A stretch of 64,000 nucleotides of DNA from Blastobasis lacticolella (lineage: Eukaryota; Arthropoda; Insecta; Lepidoptera; Blastobasidae): positions 12,361,001 to 12,425,000 of the forward strand of contig LR990059.1 of assembly GCA_905147135.1 (NCBI GenBank). Reading direction: 5' to 3'. A model generated the notes under the pieces. It worked only from the letters and a program-made list of their open reading frames with translations. It did no database searches and had not been told where the DNA came from. The position numbers and the translations under genes are program-made. Positions 42,691 through 54,221 of the stretch are shown in pieces (within the stretch, counting starts at the first letter, position 1; each line of letters opens with the position of its first letter).

Positions 42691-44148
42691 CGTATATAGT
42701 ATGTACTGTAATTTCTATATGATGAAAGGCGATAATACCCTTTTTAAAGTGAACTAGAGATAAAGGATAGTCGCACAGTTAGCAGAAAACAAATGCCAAA
42801 ATAACACAAAGGCCGTCCTCCCAGGGCTTTGACAACCACGTAATTTTCATTCCACTAACTAGAGTAACAATTTAGCAACCGCATGTAACCCTCACGGCCC
42901 AGACGGGCGCGGTCTTGTACATTAAAAATTCCAACAATTCGCATTATTAACCTAATTAACTTGTCTAGAGAAATGATGTCATTATATTATTTGAAACGGG
43001 TTCATGGCGTAGTACCGAAATGGGACAGTGCGTGTGTAGTTGACGCGGCTACCTACGCACGGGTCAAAAGGTCGTGGTTTCTAGAGCGACTGCAGAATGC
43101 AGACTCGACCCAAATCTACAATAGAATCAAGCTCCGAAGCGCATTAAACTTAAAAGTAGGTAAAACGCAGTGTTGCCGGTAGCGTACATTTTACATATTT
43201 GATGTACCTTTTTAGCCTTCCATGTGCCATGTGTAAGTGGGTCACTTTACGTACCTGAAGAATTGAAAACATTAGTTTTGTGTTACAATGAAGTTAACAC
43301 GTTACACCTCCACCATGTTACAACTACACACACCAACAGATGCATAGGTAGTTGCACTTTTTTCTTTACCGACTTATAGTGCAAAAATGGAGTGTAGATT
43401 TACAACGCGCGATGAAGGAGTCCCTATGAGGTATAAAATGCGGGGACTTTTTTATGTGATCATTAAAGGATTTATGAAATAAGTACTGTACAACAAAAAA
43501 GAGTACACAGAAAAAGAGGACGCCACTGAACAATATTTTGTGTTGAAATATTTTAGTACCATTTCATTTATTTTCTACCTTTTTTGAAGCACTGTGACAC
43601 TTTTCTAGTACTACGCTCAGAGTCGCTATTCGAGACTTCGAGAGAATAGTGAGCGATTTAAGTAAAAAAAACTGATTGTCCTTTTTGTTTTTACCCACGT
43701 ACCTTTTCAGCGCTGGATATACTCTGATGAAACCCGAGGCAGCTTTTGCTTTCGTGTTATTTGGCAACAACTTATACAAAAGCGAGTGTAACTTTTCTAT
43801 CTAAATTAGTAGAGTATAAATCAAAATGTACGATTCTAGCCCCACGTTACGGTGTAGTAATGGAGTCATCACAATTTATACATGTGTGTAATGCGTTAAA
43901 ACACAACAAGAGCTTTAATAGAGGCCGTAACGTAGATTTATTGCTTTTAAAAGTAACACTTTAATGTGCTCCTAGTATCATAAATCGTATTAAAAAATAC
44001 ACCAGACACGTCGGAATTGCGGTTCTGCTTTCAACTAAACGTCTTGTAATGAATTTGTTATCTCTCAAACGTAACTGTTCAATGTTATTGATCTTCTCAA
44101 CCCTGGTTAAAAGCTAATAGCTATGATTATATTACGGTTTATTGTTTA
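42691..44148. other. Gene-free stretch
   Basis: No supported gene. The ORF at 42961-43182 is less AT-rich than its surroundings but unrecognised. Confidence 0.35.
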
Positions 44149-44580
44149 CTAGCTCTTGTCCGCGACTTCGTCCGCGTGGAAATCGGTTTTAGGGCAGTTT
44201 ATCTTTTTTCACGGGACTATTTTAAATGACCTTCTTAATGTATGAAAGCTGGTGCTAAGGAGAGGTCAAGCTGTATCTCTGGGTGTACCCAACCGAATTA
44301 GATGAAACATGGCCTAGATTTTAAGTTGGAGCCCAAACTATCAAACTGTGAAAGCCTTATGAATATCCATTGGGCGACTGTTCCATATTTCTTACAGTTC
44401 AGCTGATCTATTATGGTTCTACAACAGATGTTCTACTTTCCAAATTCAATTATACGCTAAATGTTGTGTAGGCTTAAAAGCTATACAACAAAATAAAGTT
44501 TCATTCGAATCTGCCCAGTAATTCTGGAGATCAACGTGTACAAAAAAAAATTCTATTACTATATAAATAATTTTTTGGTA
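44149..44580 (-). mobile_element. Non-autonomous Helitron, 5' limit approximate
   Basis: Read on minus, it ends with the hairpin region GCGGACGAAGTCGCGGACAA, then GAG and CTAG at 44152-44149, followed by host T. The body includes CAGATTCGAATGAAACTTTA-like sequence. The 5' end is probably near the TATATAGTAATAG stretch at 44560-44580. Confidence 0.6.
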
Positions 44581-44822
44581 AATATATTCAATTTTTTTAC
44601 TGTTTTGTTATTGTTATGTATAGATGGACTGACACGAGTAATTAAATGGTTAGAGTTAAATTAGGTTTATCGCGAAATCGATATGAGGGAGGAGAGCTTT
44701 CCAACATTTCTCAACAAACACGCTCAGGCATGCACCCCCCACAATAAGAGTACGAATGTACTATAGATCGTATGCCACAAGCTACGATCCTGAATTGCAG
44801 ACACACCTCTTTTATTCAAACA

Positions 44823-45204
44823 CTTGTGGAGACGGCGCGACTTCGTTCGCGTGAAGTCCTGCCCCTACCCTACCCTTACCCCACGCCTACTTCACCCCGA
44901 CCTTTCCTTTTTTTCTTGCTTATAAACCTTCCTTTTGAATCACTCTATCTATTATTGAAAACCAGGCCTCCCACAAGGTGGACCGACGACTTGGTAAAGA
45001 TCGCAGGTACCAGCTGGATGCGGAAGGCACAGGACCGGCCTTTGTGGAGATCTCTGGGGGAGGCTCATGCTCAACAGTGGGCGTCTTTCGGCTGACATGA
45101 TGATGATGATTATTGAAAACCGCATTCAAATCCGTTGCGTAGTTTAAAAGATCTATGCGTACATACTTACATGCGTACAGATTTTGTTTTATACTATGTA
45201 TAGA
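44823..45204 (-). mobile_element. Non-autonomous Helitron (family K) split by an RTE end
   Basis: The minus-strand start TCTATACATAGTATAAAACA is at 45204, with A before it. The end has GCGAACGAAGTCGCGCC and a mutated terminus (CAAG for CTAG). The body is interrupted at 44964-45108 by an RTE 3' end. Confidence 0.7.
44951..45121 (+). mobile_element. RTE-type LINE 3' end with perfect 13-bp target-site duplication
   Basis: The insert (44964-45108, 145 bp) is flanked by ATTATTGAAAACC at 44951-44963 and 45109-45121. One frame reads RWTDDLVKIAGTSWMRKAQD, then RPLWRSLGEAHAQQWASFG and a stop, followed by an ATGATGATG tail. This is the C-terminus of an RTE polyprotein without internal stops, so it is younger than the 30770 copy. 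It is 5'-truncated, and the host sequence is family K Helitron. Confidence 0.88.
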
Positions 45205-45988
45205 TTTATTACGCATCTCCCTGTCTGAAGACGTTAATAACGTATTCTCTTATCATACACGGCTTTCATACATAGCCGTCAACTATTCCGGCAGTGTATT
45301 CTTTATATAAAAACCAGCGAATCTTGAGGCGCTCCCATTGTTCCGGGCAGGCAGACAATGCCTATCCAGCCCGACTGTAGCTCTGAATACGAGAACGGAT
45401 GGTTCTTTACTTCACTGCAAAGTCACGAACAATTCGCTAGCTTTCACGGAGTTATTTAAATCCACTACGAGCAGTACTATTCTAATTGGATTATAGTTTG
45501 ATTTTAAGTTAAATTTTTGCAAAGTTACGGGTGTTGTGGGAGTCTGCGGTGGGGCGGTGGTGGTCAACCATCATGTCCCGCTTGCTTGCCTGCCTCCCTT
45601 TTCCCTCTTTTATAAAAAACAACTTCTAATACAATTCGGTTTTAACATAATATCTGTGATCATGCTAATTTTACAAGTAGGTATTGATAGTCTTTCATCA
45701 TGTTGCATATCATCTCATATAATAGACCGAAACCGCTACGCATTACATTGCGCGTGTACTTTCGATACTCGCCATGAGCATTTACAAACTGCGAATATTT
45801 TCACAGAGCATGCTATAATAGCACAGGCACAGCAGAATGGAGTCTGCTCCTTTGTACGACAATCGCTGGATTTTTCATGGCGCTTTTTTCCCATTCATCC
45901 CGACTTTGCTGTGTGATTACTGTTTCTACAGAAATGTATTTACTGGCTTTGTCTCGTTGGGTACTGGCGTAATGGCGAAGGATTGAGA
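45205..45988. other. Gene-free stretch
   Basis: The ORF at 45536-45916 (126 codons) has no recognisable domain and is treated as chance. Confidence 0.35.
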
Positions 45989-46272
45989 CAGGAGCGTAGC
46001 TACCGCTGTATCAGCCGTATCAAGGCTTCGGGGCGCCCAGGCCACAGGGGCCCCCATACGTGTTTTGTATTACCTAGGGAAGCATACGGATGGACGGTCC
46101 ACTTAATAGAAAATGTCCACCGTTGCCCAGGACATCTCCAACTTAAAGGGAGCGGAAGCGATGCTGGTTTGATGTTGGAAGCAGCAGCCTCCCCATAGTT
46201 AAGGTTATCAACTAGGGGGGACCCATAGGCAACAATTAATACGGGGCCCCTGTAAGGCAAGCTACGCCGCTG
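45989..46272. mobile_element. hAT-like MITE
   Basis: It starts CAGGAGCGTAGCTACCGC and ends GCAAGCTACGCCGCTG, an imperfect inverted pair of hAT style (CAGxxGCGTAGCT). Near the ends ACAGGGGCCCC also recurs inverted. No matching 8-bp flanks are left. Confidence 0.55.
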
Positions 46273-46278
46273 GCAATC

Positions 46279-46345
46279 CAGTGGCGTAACCTACGTCGCG
46301 ATATACTATGTCTCAATAGACGTAGTATATCGCGACGTAGGTTAC
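46279..46345. repeat. Near-perfect 27-bp hairpin with hAT-like left end
   Basis: Arms 46286-46312 and 46319-46345 differ at one base, around a 6-base loop (TCAATA). The left edge reads CAGTGGCGTAAC, like the terminus of the hAT element at 27069. It may be the two ends of a MITE left after an internal deletion, or a fold-back element. The stem contains two CGCG steps and a TATA-rich middle. Confidence 0.8.
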
Positions 46346-47189
46346 TCAATGCGAATGATACATATGGTACGAAGAGAAGAGTAACTTCAATATAATGTTA
46401 ACGAATGCTCTTCAAGATGATTACGGCTATTATAAGGCAGTAAAGATTATTGTATGCCTCCATTACGCGTCATGCAATCCATATTGTAATTGTGTTTACG
46501 AGGAGAACGGTACAATGAGCTCATTGGGCCTCCATTATAATCGCTCCAGTAGATATTTCATGTATTTCTTCTATTATAATGATATATGTTCCATAGAAAT
46601 CTATTTCACATCTATGATGGCTGAAGCTACAAGTTGAGTAAACTTGGGTACTTATTTATTGCTTCGAGTTTGTCTCTCTTGTGTCAAGAGACATTTGCAC
46701 TTTTAGTTGGCAGTTTACACATCATAAAACCCGGGCTAGGCGATTGACGAACAGAAGACAGCATTTCGAGCTACCCATATCCAATATAAAATAAGCTAGC
46801 GTATTTATAGGTGCTCATAGCAATGGTAGCTTGTTTTATACTGGTTTTGGGTAGCTCGTTGTGCAGTTAGCTCGCCTTTTGGCGGGACTCGAGGCCCGCG
46901 GGTTAAATGACTTATTCAATCTGCGGACGCCGACGCGATTGTTTCCACTCCTTTTATTATACCACAACCACGACCGTTAGCGTTCGCACTAATCTAATAT
47001 AGTCCCTAACACCTCGCAATAAGAGCTCTAACAGTAGAATGGGATGATTATGCAAACATTCGCCGGGAAGATGCTCTTACGCACCTATGAGTGTTCGTAT
47101 ACATATATGAGATATTACATATTAGTCGTGGGTTGTTATTTTTTTAGGTCACACGACAATTTGATTTATTAACACAGATTAGAATAGCC
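46346..47189. other. Gene-free stretch
   Basis: No feature found. Confidence 0.4.
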
Positions 47190-47318
47190 GGGTCTTGGAG
47201 CGTCGGTGGCAGTCGCTCCACTGTTATTACCTGATCGCCAAATCTTGGATCATGGTCTAGGCGAACTCCGGGCCCTCGTTCTCGAGAGCACAACGGAGAC
47301 ATTAACGCCAAGATGAAC
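47190..47318 (+). mobile_element. SINE family A, 5'-truncated
   Basis: GTGGCAGTCGCTCCACTGTT, GGATCATGGTC and the 3' end ACATTAACGCCAAGATGAA are present; the head is missing. Confidence 0.75.
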
Positions 47319-47380
47319 ATTTTTCAGATTTTAGAATAGCCAGATCTATGTCCTAGATACAATAGCGGAGTTAATTAGGG

Positions 47381-47479
47381 TGGGTGCTGCCCCTGGTATT
47401 GCAAACGTCCATAGGCTGCGACCGCTTTCTATCAGGCAGGCCGTAAGCTTGTTTGCCACCGTAGTGGTATAAAACAAAT
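47381..47479 (-). mobile_element. Repeat family C, partial
   Basis: TGCCCCTGGTATTGCAAACG, CATAGGCTGCGACCG and AGGCCGTAAGCTTGTTTGCC match the inverted 5049 copy. Confidence 0.7.
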
Positions 47480-47954
47480 TAAGTAGTCTTTAGGAATTGT
47501 CTAATCTACAAGGTCTTGATGTCTTGAGATCTTGACTTGGAAAATCACTGCTATATTTTAGCCTCACCAGTCACAATACATGAAAGACGTTACCAAAGCC
47601 GTGATATGACGAGGGTCCAAGGGCATATGGGTCGATTACTGGCGACAGTGCAAAGCTTGTGTCCTTTATCAAGTAAACAATGGGAGATTGTGACGCGTAT
47701 CAAAGGATACTCGACTCGTTTAGGGCCGACACGCAACGTTCGCTTGCCAAACATCGTGACGTAGGTACATGGTGTCCTTGAATTAGTATGTACAAGTATA
47801 TTTCACAGACAAAATATCCCGCAACACGTGTCGGCTTGACTTCGCGACACGCGGCATTTGTCCTTGTGAAGGATGCTTTAATTAATTCAAAGAAGTATGT
47901 CATGCTAAGACAGGAAATAAGCGCATGGCTCACAGTAGGCTTTTTGCAACACTA

Positions 47955-48030
47955 GGGGCTTACCCACGCGTTGTCGACCCCGTAAAACCGTTTCACACCC
48001 TTCTTGAAGAACTCTGAAGAACTCCAGTGG
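47955..48030 (+). mobile_element. Repeat family C, fragment
   Basis: CCACGCGTTGTCGACCCCGT and TTCTTGAAGAACTC match the right half of the family. Confidence 0.6.
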
Positions 48031-48143
48031 CCTCCAGAAGCCTCTAAGGAGCATGCTAACTCATTATAGTAACTTATTTAGGCATTATTGAAAAAAATCG
48101 CGATTATGGCTACGGGTACAAGAGTGACTCTTTGTTTGCAGCT

Positions 48144-48265
48144 TCTATTACATAGTATAAAACAAAGTCGCTTGCCGTGTCTTTATTACTATATGTATTT
48201 CCACTGACTACTATACAATACAAGGGATTTTAATGCGGATTTCATCACCAGTTAGATAATTTCTT
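48144..48265 (+). mobile_element. Helitron family K, 5' fragment
   Basis: TCTATTACATAGTATAAAACAAAGTCGCTT-type start at 48144, then a diverged ATTTTAATGCGGATTTCATC. The 3' half is lost. Confidence 0.45.
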
Positions 48266-49064
48266 CCGGAACGTTTACATTTATAATAAAAGGCGAGAAA
48301 ACCCGTGTGAAACGGGGACGGGTCGCGGTAGAAATAAATTGTACCCGTAACAACATACCGACAAAAACAATAGATGAGTAAACAATATCCGCAAAAAACC
48401 ACTTAAGCACCATATAATGACTCTATTATTAACTTGCCATGCATAATTTAGATATCAAACGAACAACAAAGTAGTGAGCTTTAACTTAAAAGCGGATTAT
48501 AGTTCCATGAATTCGTGTTGTATCGAGCTTGGGCACGGCCACGAGCACGGCACGAGCCTGTTTTTTATAGCAATTACATCGATAAAAGCCACAAGATTTA
48601 TGTGAAGCGTGCGCGCAGCTTCCCGTCACGGAAAGCTTATACGTTAACACGGACTTTGAAGGGGGTTTCGGAAGAATATTGTCAGGCCGTGATGAGGATG
48701 CCGATACGGTTTGTTGGGTTGGTGGTCTTGCTTATGGTTGGGGTTTGATAGGTCTATTTGTTTGATTTGAGCGGATGGATTGCGGTTACAAGCGAATACC
48801 TCCAGTGCCGTTTCGTAGGAGCTTAACAATGATATTGCAATAGGTGGCAATAGATAAAAATGGGAATAATAAAATTGTAAAAATTGGTAGACAATTTTTA
48901 AACTGTATCGCGATGCACAACGCTTTAGTAGCTATCGACCCAGGTTTTCTCTACTATAATATTATATGCATGTAGGTATTATACTTAATTTTTTGTTAAA
49001 TAATGGTGAAAACCATACCATCATTCATTGAGTGGTTTAATAGGGGATTTTTCTTATGCTACTC
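48266..49064. other. Gene-free stretch
   Basis: No feature found. Overlapping ORFs near 48515-48850 on both strands are unsupported. Confidence 0.35.
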
Positions 49065-49346
49065 AGTGACGAACGAGCAGACAGCCCACCCAATGGCAAG
49101 CGGCAACTGTCGCCCATACATACATACATTTAGGTTGCAGGTTACAAAAATGCAGAACCGCAGGTGCGCTTTCAGTTAGCGATAATACTTGCATTGTTGT
49201 GTTCGGGTTGAAGGATAAGGTAGCCAGCGCAATTAACGGCATGAGACATCTTAGTTCTCACAATGACAACGCACCAGGGCATGAATCGTAAATGTTATGA
49301 GCGACCGTTACCGCCTACCATCGGATGGGCTGTCGGCTCTGTCACT
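49065..49346. mobile_element. MITE with about 45-bp inverted termini
   Basis: The left AGTGACGAACGAGCAGACAG ... CCAATGGCAAGCGGCAACTG is mirrored at the right by GTTACCGCCTACCATCGGAT ... GTCGGCTCTGTCACT. Part of the interior (GTAGCCAGCGCAATTA...ACATCTTAGTTCTCA) resembles a common lepidopteran repeat as I remember it. A Helitron K fragment follows at 49352-49413. Confidence 0.6.
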
Positions 49347-49410
49347 ACGTAAAATAAAAAATACATACAGATAGACGCGAAAGGCGACTTTATTTCATAC
49401 CATGTAAGGA

Positions 49411-49665
49411 CTAAAGAAAAAGTTCTTGGATTTCAACCGTCTTTTTGTTACACATGTTAGAAGCCTCGTGCTCCACTTCTATTTTAGATTGCATACGACT
49501 CTCATTTGACACGAAGAAATCCCTGGAGACTCGTATATCCCGGATTAAGCGTCGAATGCACTCCTCAATAACTGGGGCACACCGATCGAAGTCCGGAAAT
49601 GAACTGCTGAGTCCGTACAGAAGTGCAGTGAAAACACTGCTGTGAACAAGCAACCCAAATAAGAG
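49411..49665 (-). CDS. Possible small ORF/exon, unidentified
   Basis: The minus strand is open for about 84 codons to a TAG near 49411, with a hydrophobic start (KKLLFGLLVHSSVFTALLYG) resembling a signal peptide, then FPDFDRCAPVIEECIRRLIR with two cysteines. There is no ATG at the head, so it would need an upstream exon. The plus strand is open over nearly the same interval (49454-49645, ATG start, ends SAVKTLL). Two opposing frames of this length in moderately GC-rich DNA may both be accidental. A Cys-containing N-terminus after a signal peptide is loosely like small secreted insect proteins, but I cannot name a family. Confidence 0.22.
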   Translation of the reverse strand, partial: LLFGLLVHSSVFTALLYGLSSSFPDFDRCAPVIEECIRRLIRDIRVSRDFFVSNESRMQSKIEVEHEASNMCNKKTVEIQELFL

Positions 49666-51082
49666 TTTCTTTGCTTACAATTAAGAGCGCGCTATCGCTA
49701 ATTGTGCTGCTCTATAATAATACTGTACCGTACTGTGAAAAGAAAAGAATATTGTGCTGAGTACGGGATGAATATGGTTCATTTTCATTCGACGTTCATT
49801 GGAACTTTTTGTTGCTCTGCCAAAGGTAGAGAATGTGCCAAATATATTTTTTACATAGAGATATTTTATTTGTAAAGATTTTAACCTTATTTTAAAGAAA
49901 CAACACTTAAATATGTAACTACTAACGATTCCCTATTTTTCTACTAATATTTTTATAAATGCTTTGACGACTAAACCACTGCAACGATTTTTTCCTCACC
50001 ACTCGCAAGATATATGTACAATAATCCACGCGGGCGGAAAGCTTGAACCTTATACTTATTTTATCAGTAATAAACATAACACACTTCATTTTAATAGCAT
50101 TAAATAAGTAATAGCTTCGTAACACGATCTTCTGCTTCTGTCGGGCAGCGTAACACAAATAGATATAGAATGTCGTCAACATCCACAGTCCCTCGGGACA
50201 TAATTAAGTTAGCCTCGGAACTCCTAACAAGAATAAATAACGTTATACGCCTACAAAGAAACATGGAAAGTTTGTTATTTCGTAGAGGTTCGCCTTACTT
50301 CTTACATATAAAATGTCGATTTTCGTGTCTGCCTGTCTGTATATCCATCCACTAACTCCTACTAAACCACGCAACGGATTCGATGCGACTTATCCCCGTC
50401 AGTTAGAGACTTTTTCATGGAAGCTAAAGTATAGACATATATATTTTTCACCTCAGTTTTTTCTAAATGACACCCGTGCTCAACTAGAGCGGGTCTCTAG
50501 GTAGTAAATTTTACTGAAGATATTACGTTTATATTTTTGACCTAATTTTTTTTTCATTAACCCGGAGCGGGTCTCTAGCTCGTAAAAAGAAGTTCTGTAT
50601 ATGTTTTATAGCTTTAATTCGACCTCCATAGGTAAACAGAACACTGGCATGTTAGTTTGACATAAAATCAAAGTACAACAATTCGAATGCTTAAATCATC
50701 GGAACAAAACACACAACCGTCAAAGTCATCCATCAGGCAACACGTTTATGTATTTATTTTCTGAATTTCCGATTTTTATCCACTTTCCAGTGTATTTATC
50801 GAGCAATAGCATTATTTAAACGGTACTTTTAAATAATTACGTTCCGATTTTTATGGCTAAGTGAAGTTTATATTAAGGCGAAATGTGTTTTGGGAGAAAA
50901 CGGGATCCTAAATCGGGCAAGATTGCAGGTGAGTCATAACTGTAGATATGTATTGCACTCTATGTACATATTGCTGGTAATTACTATATTTACCATATAT
51001 TTTTTACTCCGGACTGCTGCGCCCAACAGCGACCCTCTTAAGTAGCCAGCAGTGGGTTAGAACAGGCTGGTAAAAATATAAA
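49666..51082. other. Gene-free stretch
   Basis: AT-rich. A phrase CGGGTCTCTAG occurs twice (about 50489-50499 and 50569-50579) within a weak direct repeat of about 80 bp. No gene is supported. Confidence 0.35.
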
Positions 51083-51165
51083 ACCCATAAGTAGCGCGTC
51101 CATTGCATCGAAATGTCCAGCACGGACCGTTTTTCAGCTGATATGATGATGATGATTTACAGCAG
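51083..51165 (+). mobile_element. LINE/SINE tail fragment with GAT repeat
   Basis: A TTTTTCAGCTGATATGATGATGATGAT-type end, like the RTE and family F tails. The body is too diverged to assign. Confidence 0.35.
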
Positions 51166-51267
51166 CAACGACATTCATGCGAACATACCCCCTATTGACA
51201 CACATCTTTATCACTTCAGCACTTGTTCAAACCGTCACTCACATCCCATACCTCTATACAAGCTTGA

Positions 51268-51392
51268 ATTTTTTTTTTTCATGCGAAATGCGAACAGGCA
51301 AGCGCGCCTCCTGATGGGAAGTGGTCACCGCTGCCTATAGACATTAGCAACACCAAGAGTATTGCCAATGCGTTGCCCACCTCTATAACACG
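51268..51392 (+). mobile_element. SINE family B
   Basis: T-run, CGAACAGGCAAGCGCGCC, CCTGATGGGAAGTGGTCACC and CCAATGCGTTGCCCACCTC. Confidence 0.72.
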
Positions 51393-51751
51393 TTGCTCTG
51401 GCAGCAAAAAGGCAAATGCCAAAGCCACGGTTCCCCAAATCCCCACCCCATGGAGCACTGGAGACCTTACTCACTGGCAGAAACACAATGCTACTTAAAA
51501 GAGTATTGTTTAGTTGCGGTATTCTGTAGGTGGAGGTACTTCCTTATGTTACTACGTCAATACAGGCACCCATAATAGTAGTAGGCACTAGGGCACGAGC
51601 TGTCCCATCGAAGCAGCACTCATCGGAAGTGGCGTCAAATGAACATTACTTCCATGTCACAGTCGAGCTGCTCTCCGGGCCGGAGCTATAACGCAGCGGC
51701 CCGTGTTATTTTTACTTTCCTATGAAGCTGGCTAGTTATTATATGGATATA

Positions 51752-51994
51752 GATTAGAATAGCATCAACCCCTTACACTGGTGGGTGCCGTACAAGGCGA
51801 CTAATGTTTAGAGGCAAAAGATCTAGTCTCCGTAGAGGGGAAAATGGGCAGTAGCGTTGTCCATTGTTATTATTTATAACACTGCGGTCTAAAACCCGCC
51901 TGCCAAGCGTGGAGATTATGGTAATAACCTTTCCTTCCGTGGTAGCGGCCGTGGGTCCTGCAGTGGACTGTTGTGGGCTGTGATGATGATGATA
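51752..51994 (+). mobile_element. Repeat family F, near full length with tail
   Basis: ACACTGGTGGGTGCCGTACA, GTAGAGGGGAAAATGGGCAG, CGCCTGCCAAGCGTGGAGAT, CCTGCAGTGGACTGTTGTGG and a final TGATGATGATGAT tail. It is the + orientation partner of 33718-33960. Confidence 0.72.
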
Positions 51995-52347
51995 TCGGTA
52001 GTAATCTAAGGAAATTTGGAATGTAGGTAGCTAAGAGGCGGACGCACGGTCATGCAAATTCATGCAATGTTATCATGATCGTTTGCATAATCGTGCGCCA
52101 ATATTGATAGAATATTGGCGGTAGCATGAAACGCAAAAATTTACGAACGGGTTAACGAAAGCCGATCATTTGCTGTGCTTTGGCTATAATTTACCCTTGA
52201 AATCCGCTTTGCCTCATTGCAGACTTGACTGAAATCGAAAATTGTTTCGTTTCCGAACGATGCCGCATGCGGCCTTTTGGAAAAAGTAAAAAGCTAGTCC
52301 ATACTAACAATCATTCTAATACTATTGGAGTATCATATAATAGTAGT

Positions 52348-52473
52348 TTATGCAACTGTCATATAAAAGGGGGTATTAAAACATGAGTGTCTGTTTATCA
52401 TACGAGGCGTAGCCGAGTATGATAATTGGTTGACACGAGTGTTTTAATACATAATTATATGCAGTTGCATACA
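52348..52473. repeat. Nested palindrome
   Basis: There are three nested arm pairs: ATGCAACTG/CAGTTGCAT (outer), GTATTAAAACA/TGTTTTAATAC (52373 and 52440) and TATCATAC/GTATGATA (centre). A further pair, TTTATCTACACTC (52479) and GAGTGTAGATAAA (52991), may mark a larger element of about 525 bp next to it. Confidence 0.65.
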
Positions 52474-53045
52474 CTACTTTATCTACACTCGTACTTTTAT
52501 GTTAAAATATCGTACCTATAATTTTCTCAACTTTGCTGGAAGTAAGCTGCGAGTCAGTTCTGTTGTATCTACGCGTCGAGGATATCAAGCGGCGGGAAAT
52601 TCACTTTACTTCTTTCACATTTATCTATTTATTTGCTTAAAATAAGAAATGAATGTTTTTTGAAAACACAAATTACAACAATTACAAAAAATATTTTGTT
52701 TAGCGCGAAAATAATTACACAGAATATAAACAGGAAAATTTAAATTTTGAATTTGTTAAAGACATCTAGGTATTCAGCCTACATTTGACCGTGTCCAGGC
52801 GCCCGACGCGAATTTAAAAAATATAAGTGTTGCATAATGATTAAAAAGTTATTTTACGTTACAGCTGTCATGAAATTTGTATGGGAAATGCTGTATCGAA
52901 AAGTAATTTTTTAAAATTTTATAGTCTGGCGTGATAAAAGTGTACCCTTAAACGACTGTTTTCGAATATGTAATTGGAACATTACGCTATGAGTGTAGAT
53001 AAAAAAATTTAACTTGTCTCTAACTCTTACTTCAGAGTCTATTTT

Positions 53046-53271
53046 TTAACCACCGGTGTTGTAAGTTTGACGTGTGGCTTTATGTATTTGTTTGTGGAGT
53101 CGTACCATCCGAATGGATGGACTGATTTGGACGCGGTGTTCTCTATTGGAAAGCCAGTTTTATCGAGATAGTTTTTGGCTTTGTATCATTAAAATCGGTT
53201 AAGTAGTTTAGAAAATATTTGAGTTTAAGTAACCTTGGTCGGGGGTTATCCGACTTTTTCTGTCGGTTAGA
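53046..53271 (-). mobile_element. MITE family I, near full length
   Basis: It begins TTTTTTAACCACCGGTGTTG and ends GGTCGGGGGTTATCCGACTT, TTTCTGTCGGTTAG. It is the inverted copy of 33308-33551. Confidence 0.68.
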
Positions 53272-53274
53272 TTC

Positions 53275-53345
53275 TATTTACATACATAAAGCTCACGCCT
53301 GTATCCCACAGGTGGGGTAGGCAGAGACTATGGACTAGGTTCTAT
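53275..53345 (+). repeat. Short repeat family L
   Basis: TACATACATAAAGCTCACGC, CCCACAGGTGGGGTAGGCAG and AGACTATGGACTAGG. Confidence 0.6.
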
Positions 53346-54221
53346 TTCTATTCGATTTTTTATATACATATTTTAAATACCGACCGTCATAATCGCTGCG
53401 ACAAAAACTTACAGTAGCGTTTGTACCGTTATAAATAAAGCAACCACAAAGGAATTCATAAATCACATGGCGGAAATGATATTTGTGTCGACTTAAAACA
53501 AACGCGGGGTTGTCATGACGAGGTGATATTTTTTAGCCGATTACGGGCTTTTTTGGTCGCGTTCACGCCGCGTCGACTTACATTGTTAAAGAATCGTCTT
53601 GGTTGTTTCTTTGTAACATTCAAACTGTTTGTGTGGTGTCATAAAAAGGGCATGGGTGACGAGACGGCTGAACAAAAAAGTTGTTTGCCCTACCGCCCTT
53701 CTGAAGCACTCGAGCGGAACTTTACGCTTGTAGTGTAATAGGCTGAACTGGTGTTTGAAATTAGTCGAGAACAAATTATTGCTAGTAAATTGTTAGGCAC
53801 TTTCAACTAGTAAAAAGAAACAGATCGTTACAGTACAGTAAACATAAAAGGTCAACCGCAAAGCGTTTCGGGACGCTTAGACGTTTAGTAACTTTTAAGA
53901 GGCGTGGCTTTTGAGCGGTAAATATGGTTAATCATTGGTATTTGAAACTTGGAACACTCTTAGGATAATAGGGCGTCGCTTGGAAGTGAGATATTTCGCC
54001 AACATCTTAAGGAAATTACACCCGATTTCGGCGTGAATTATGAACGGGCTCGTAGAGTAGCGACGTGCCCTCATTAACATGAAACGTTTACTCATGTTCC
54101 GTAATATGTTTTCGGGAAATTGCCGCTTTTGTTGCATTGTTTGGAGTTGTGGTTTTAGTCCGTATAAGAATTGTAGACGTTTTTTATGACACGGGTAGCT
54201 ATTAACTATGTCATCATCTAA
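53346..54221. other. Gene-free stretch
   Basis: No feature found. Opposing ORFs at 53523-53774 have no support. Confidence 0.35.

Noticed and set aside
45536..45916. 126-codon ORF
   Set aside because: No domain, no splice or promoter context, AT-rich chance frame.
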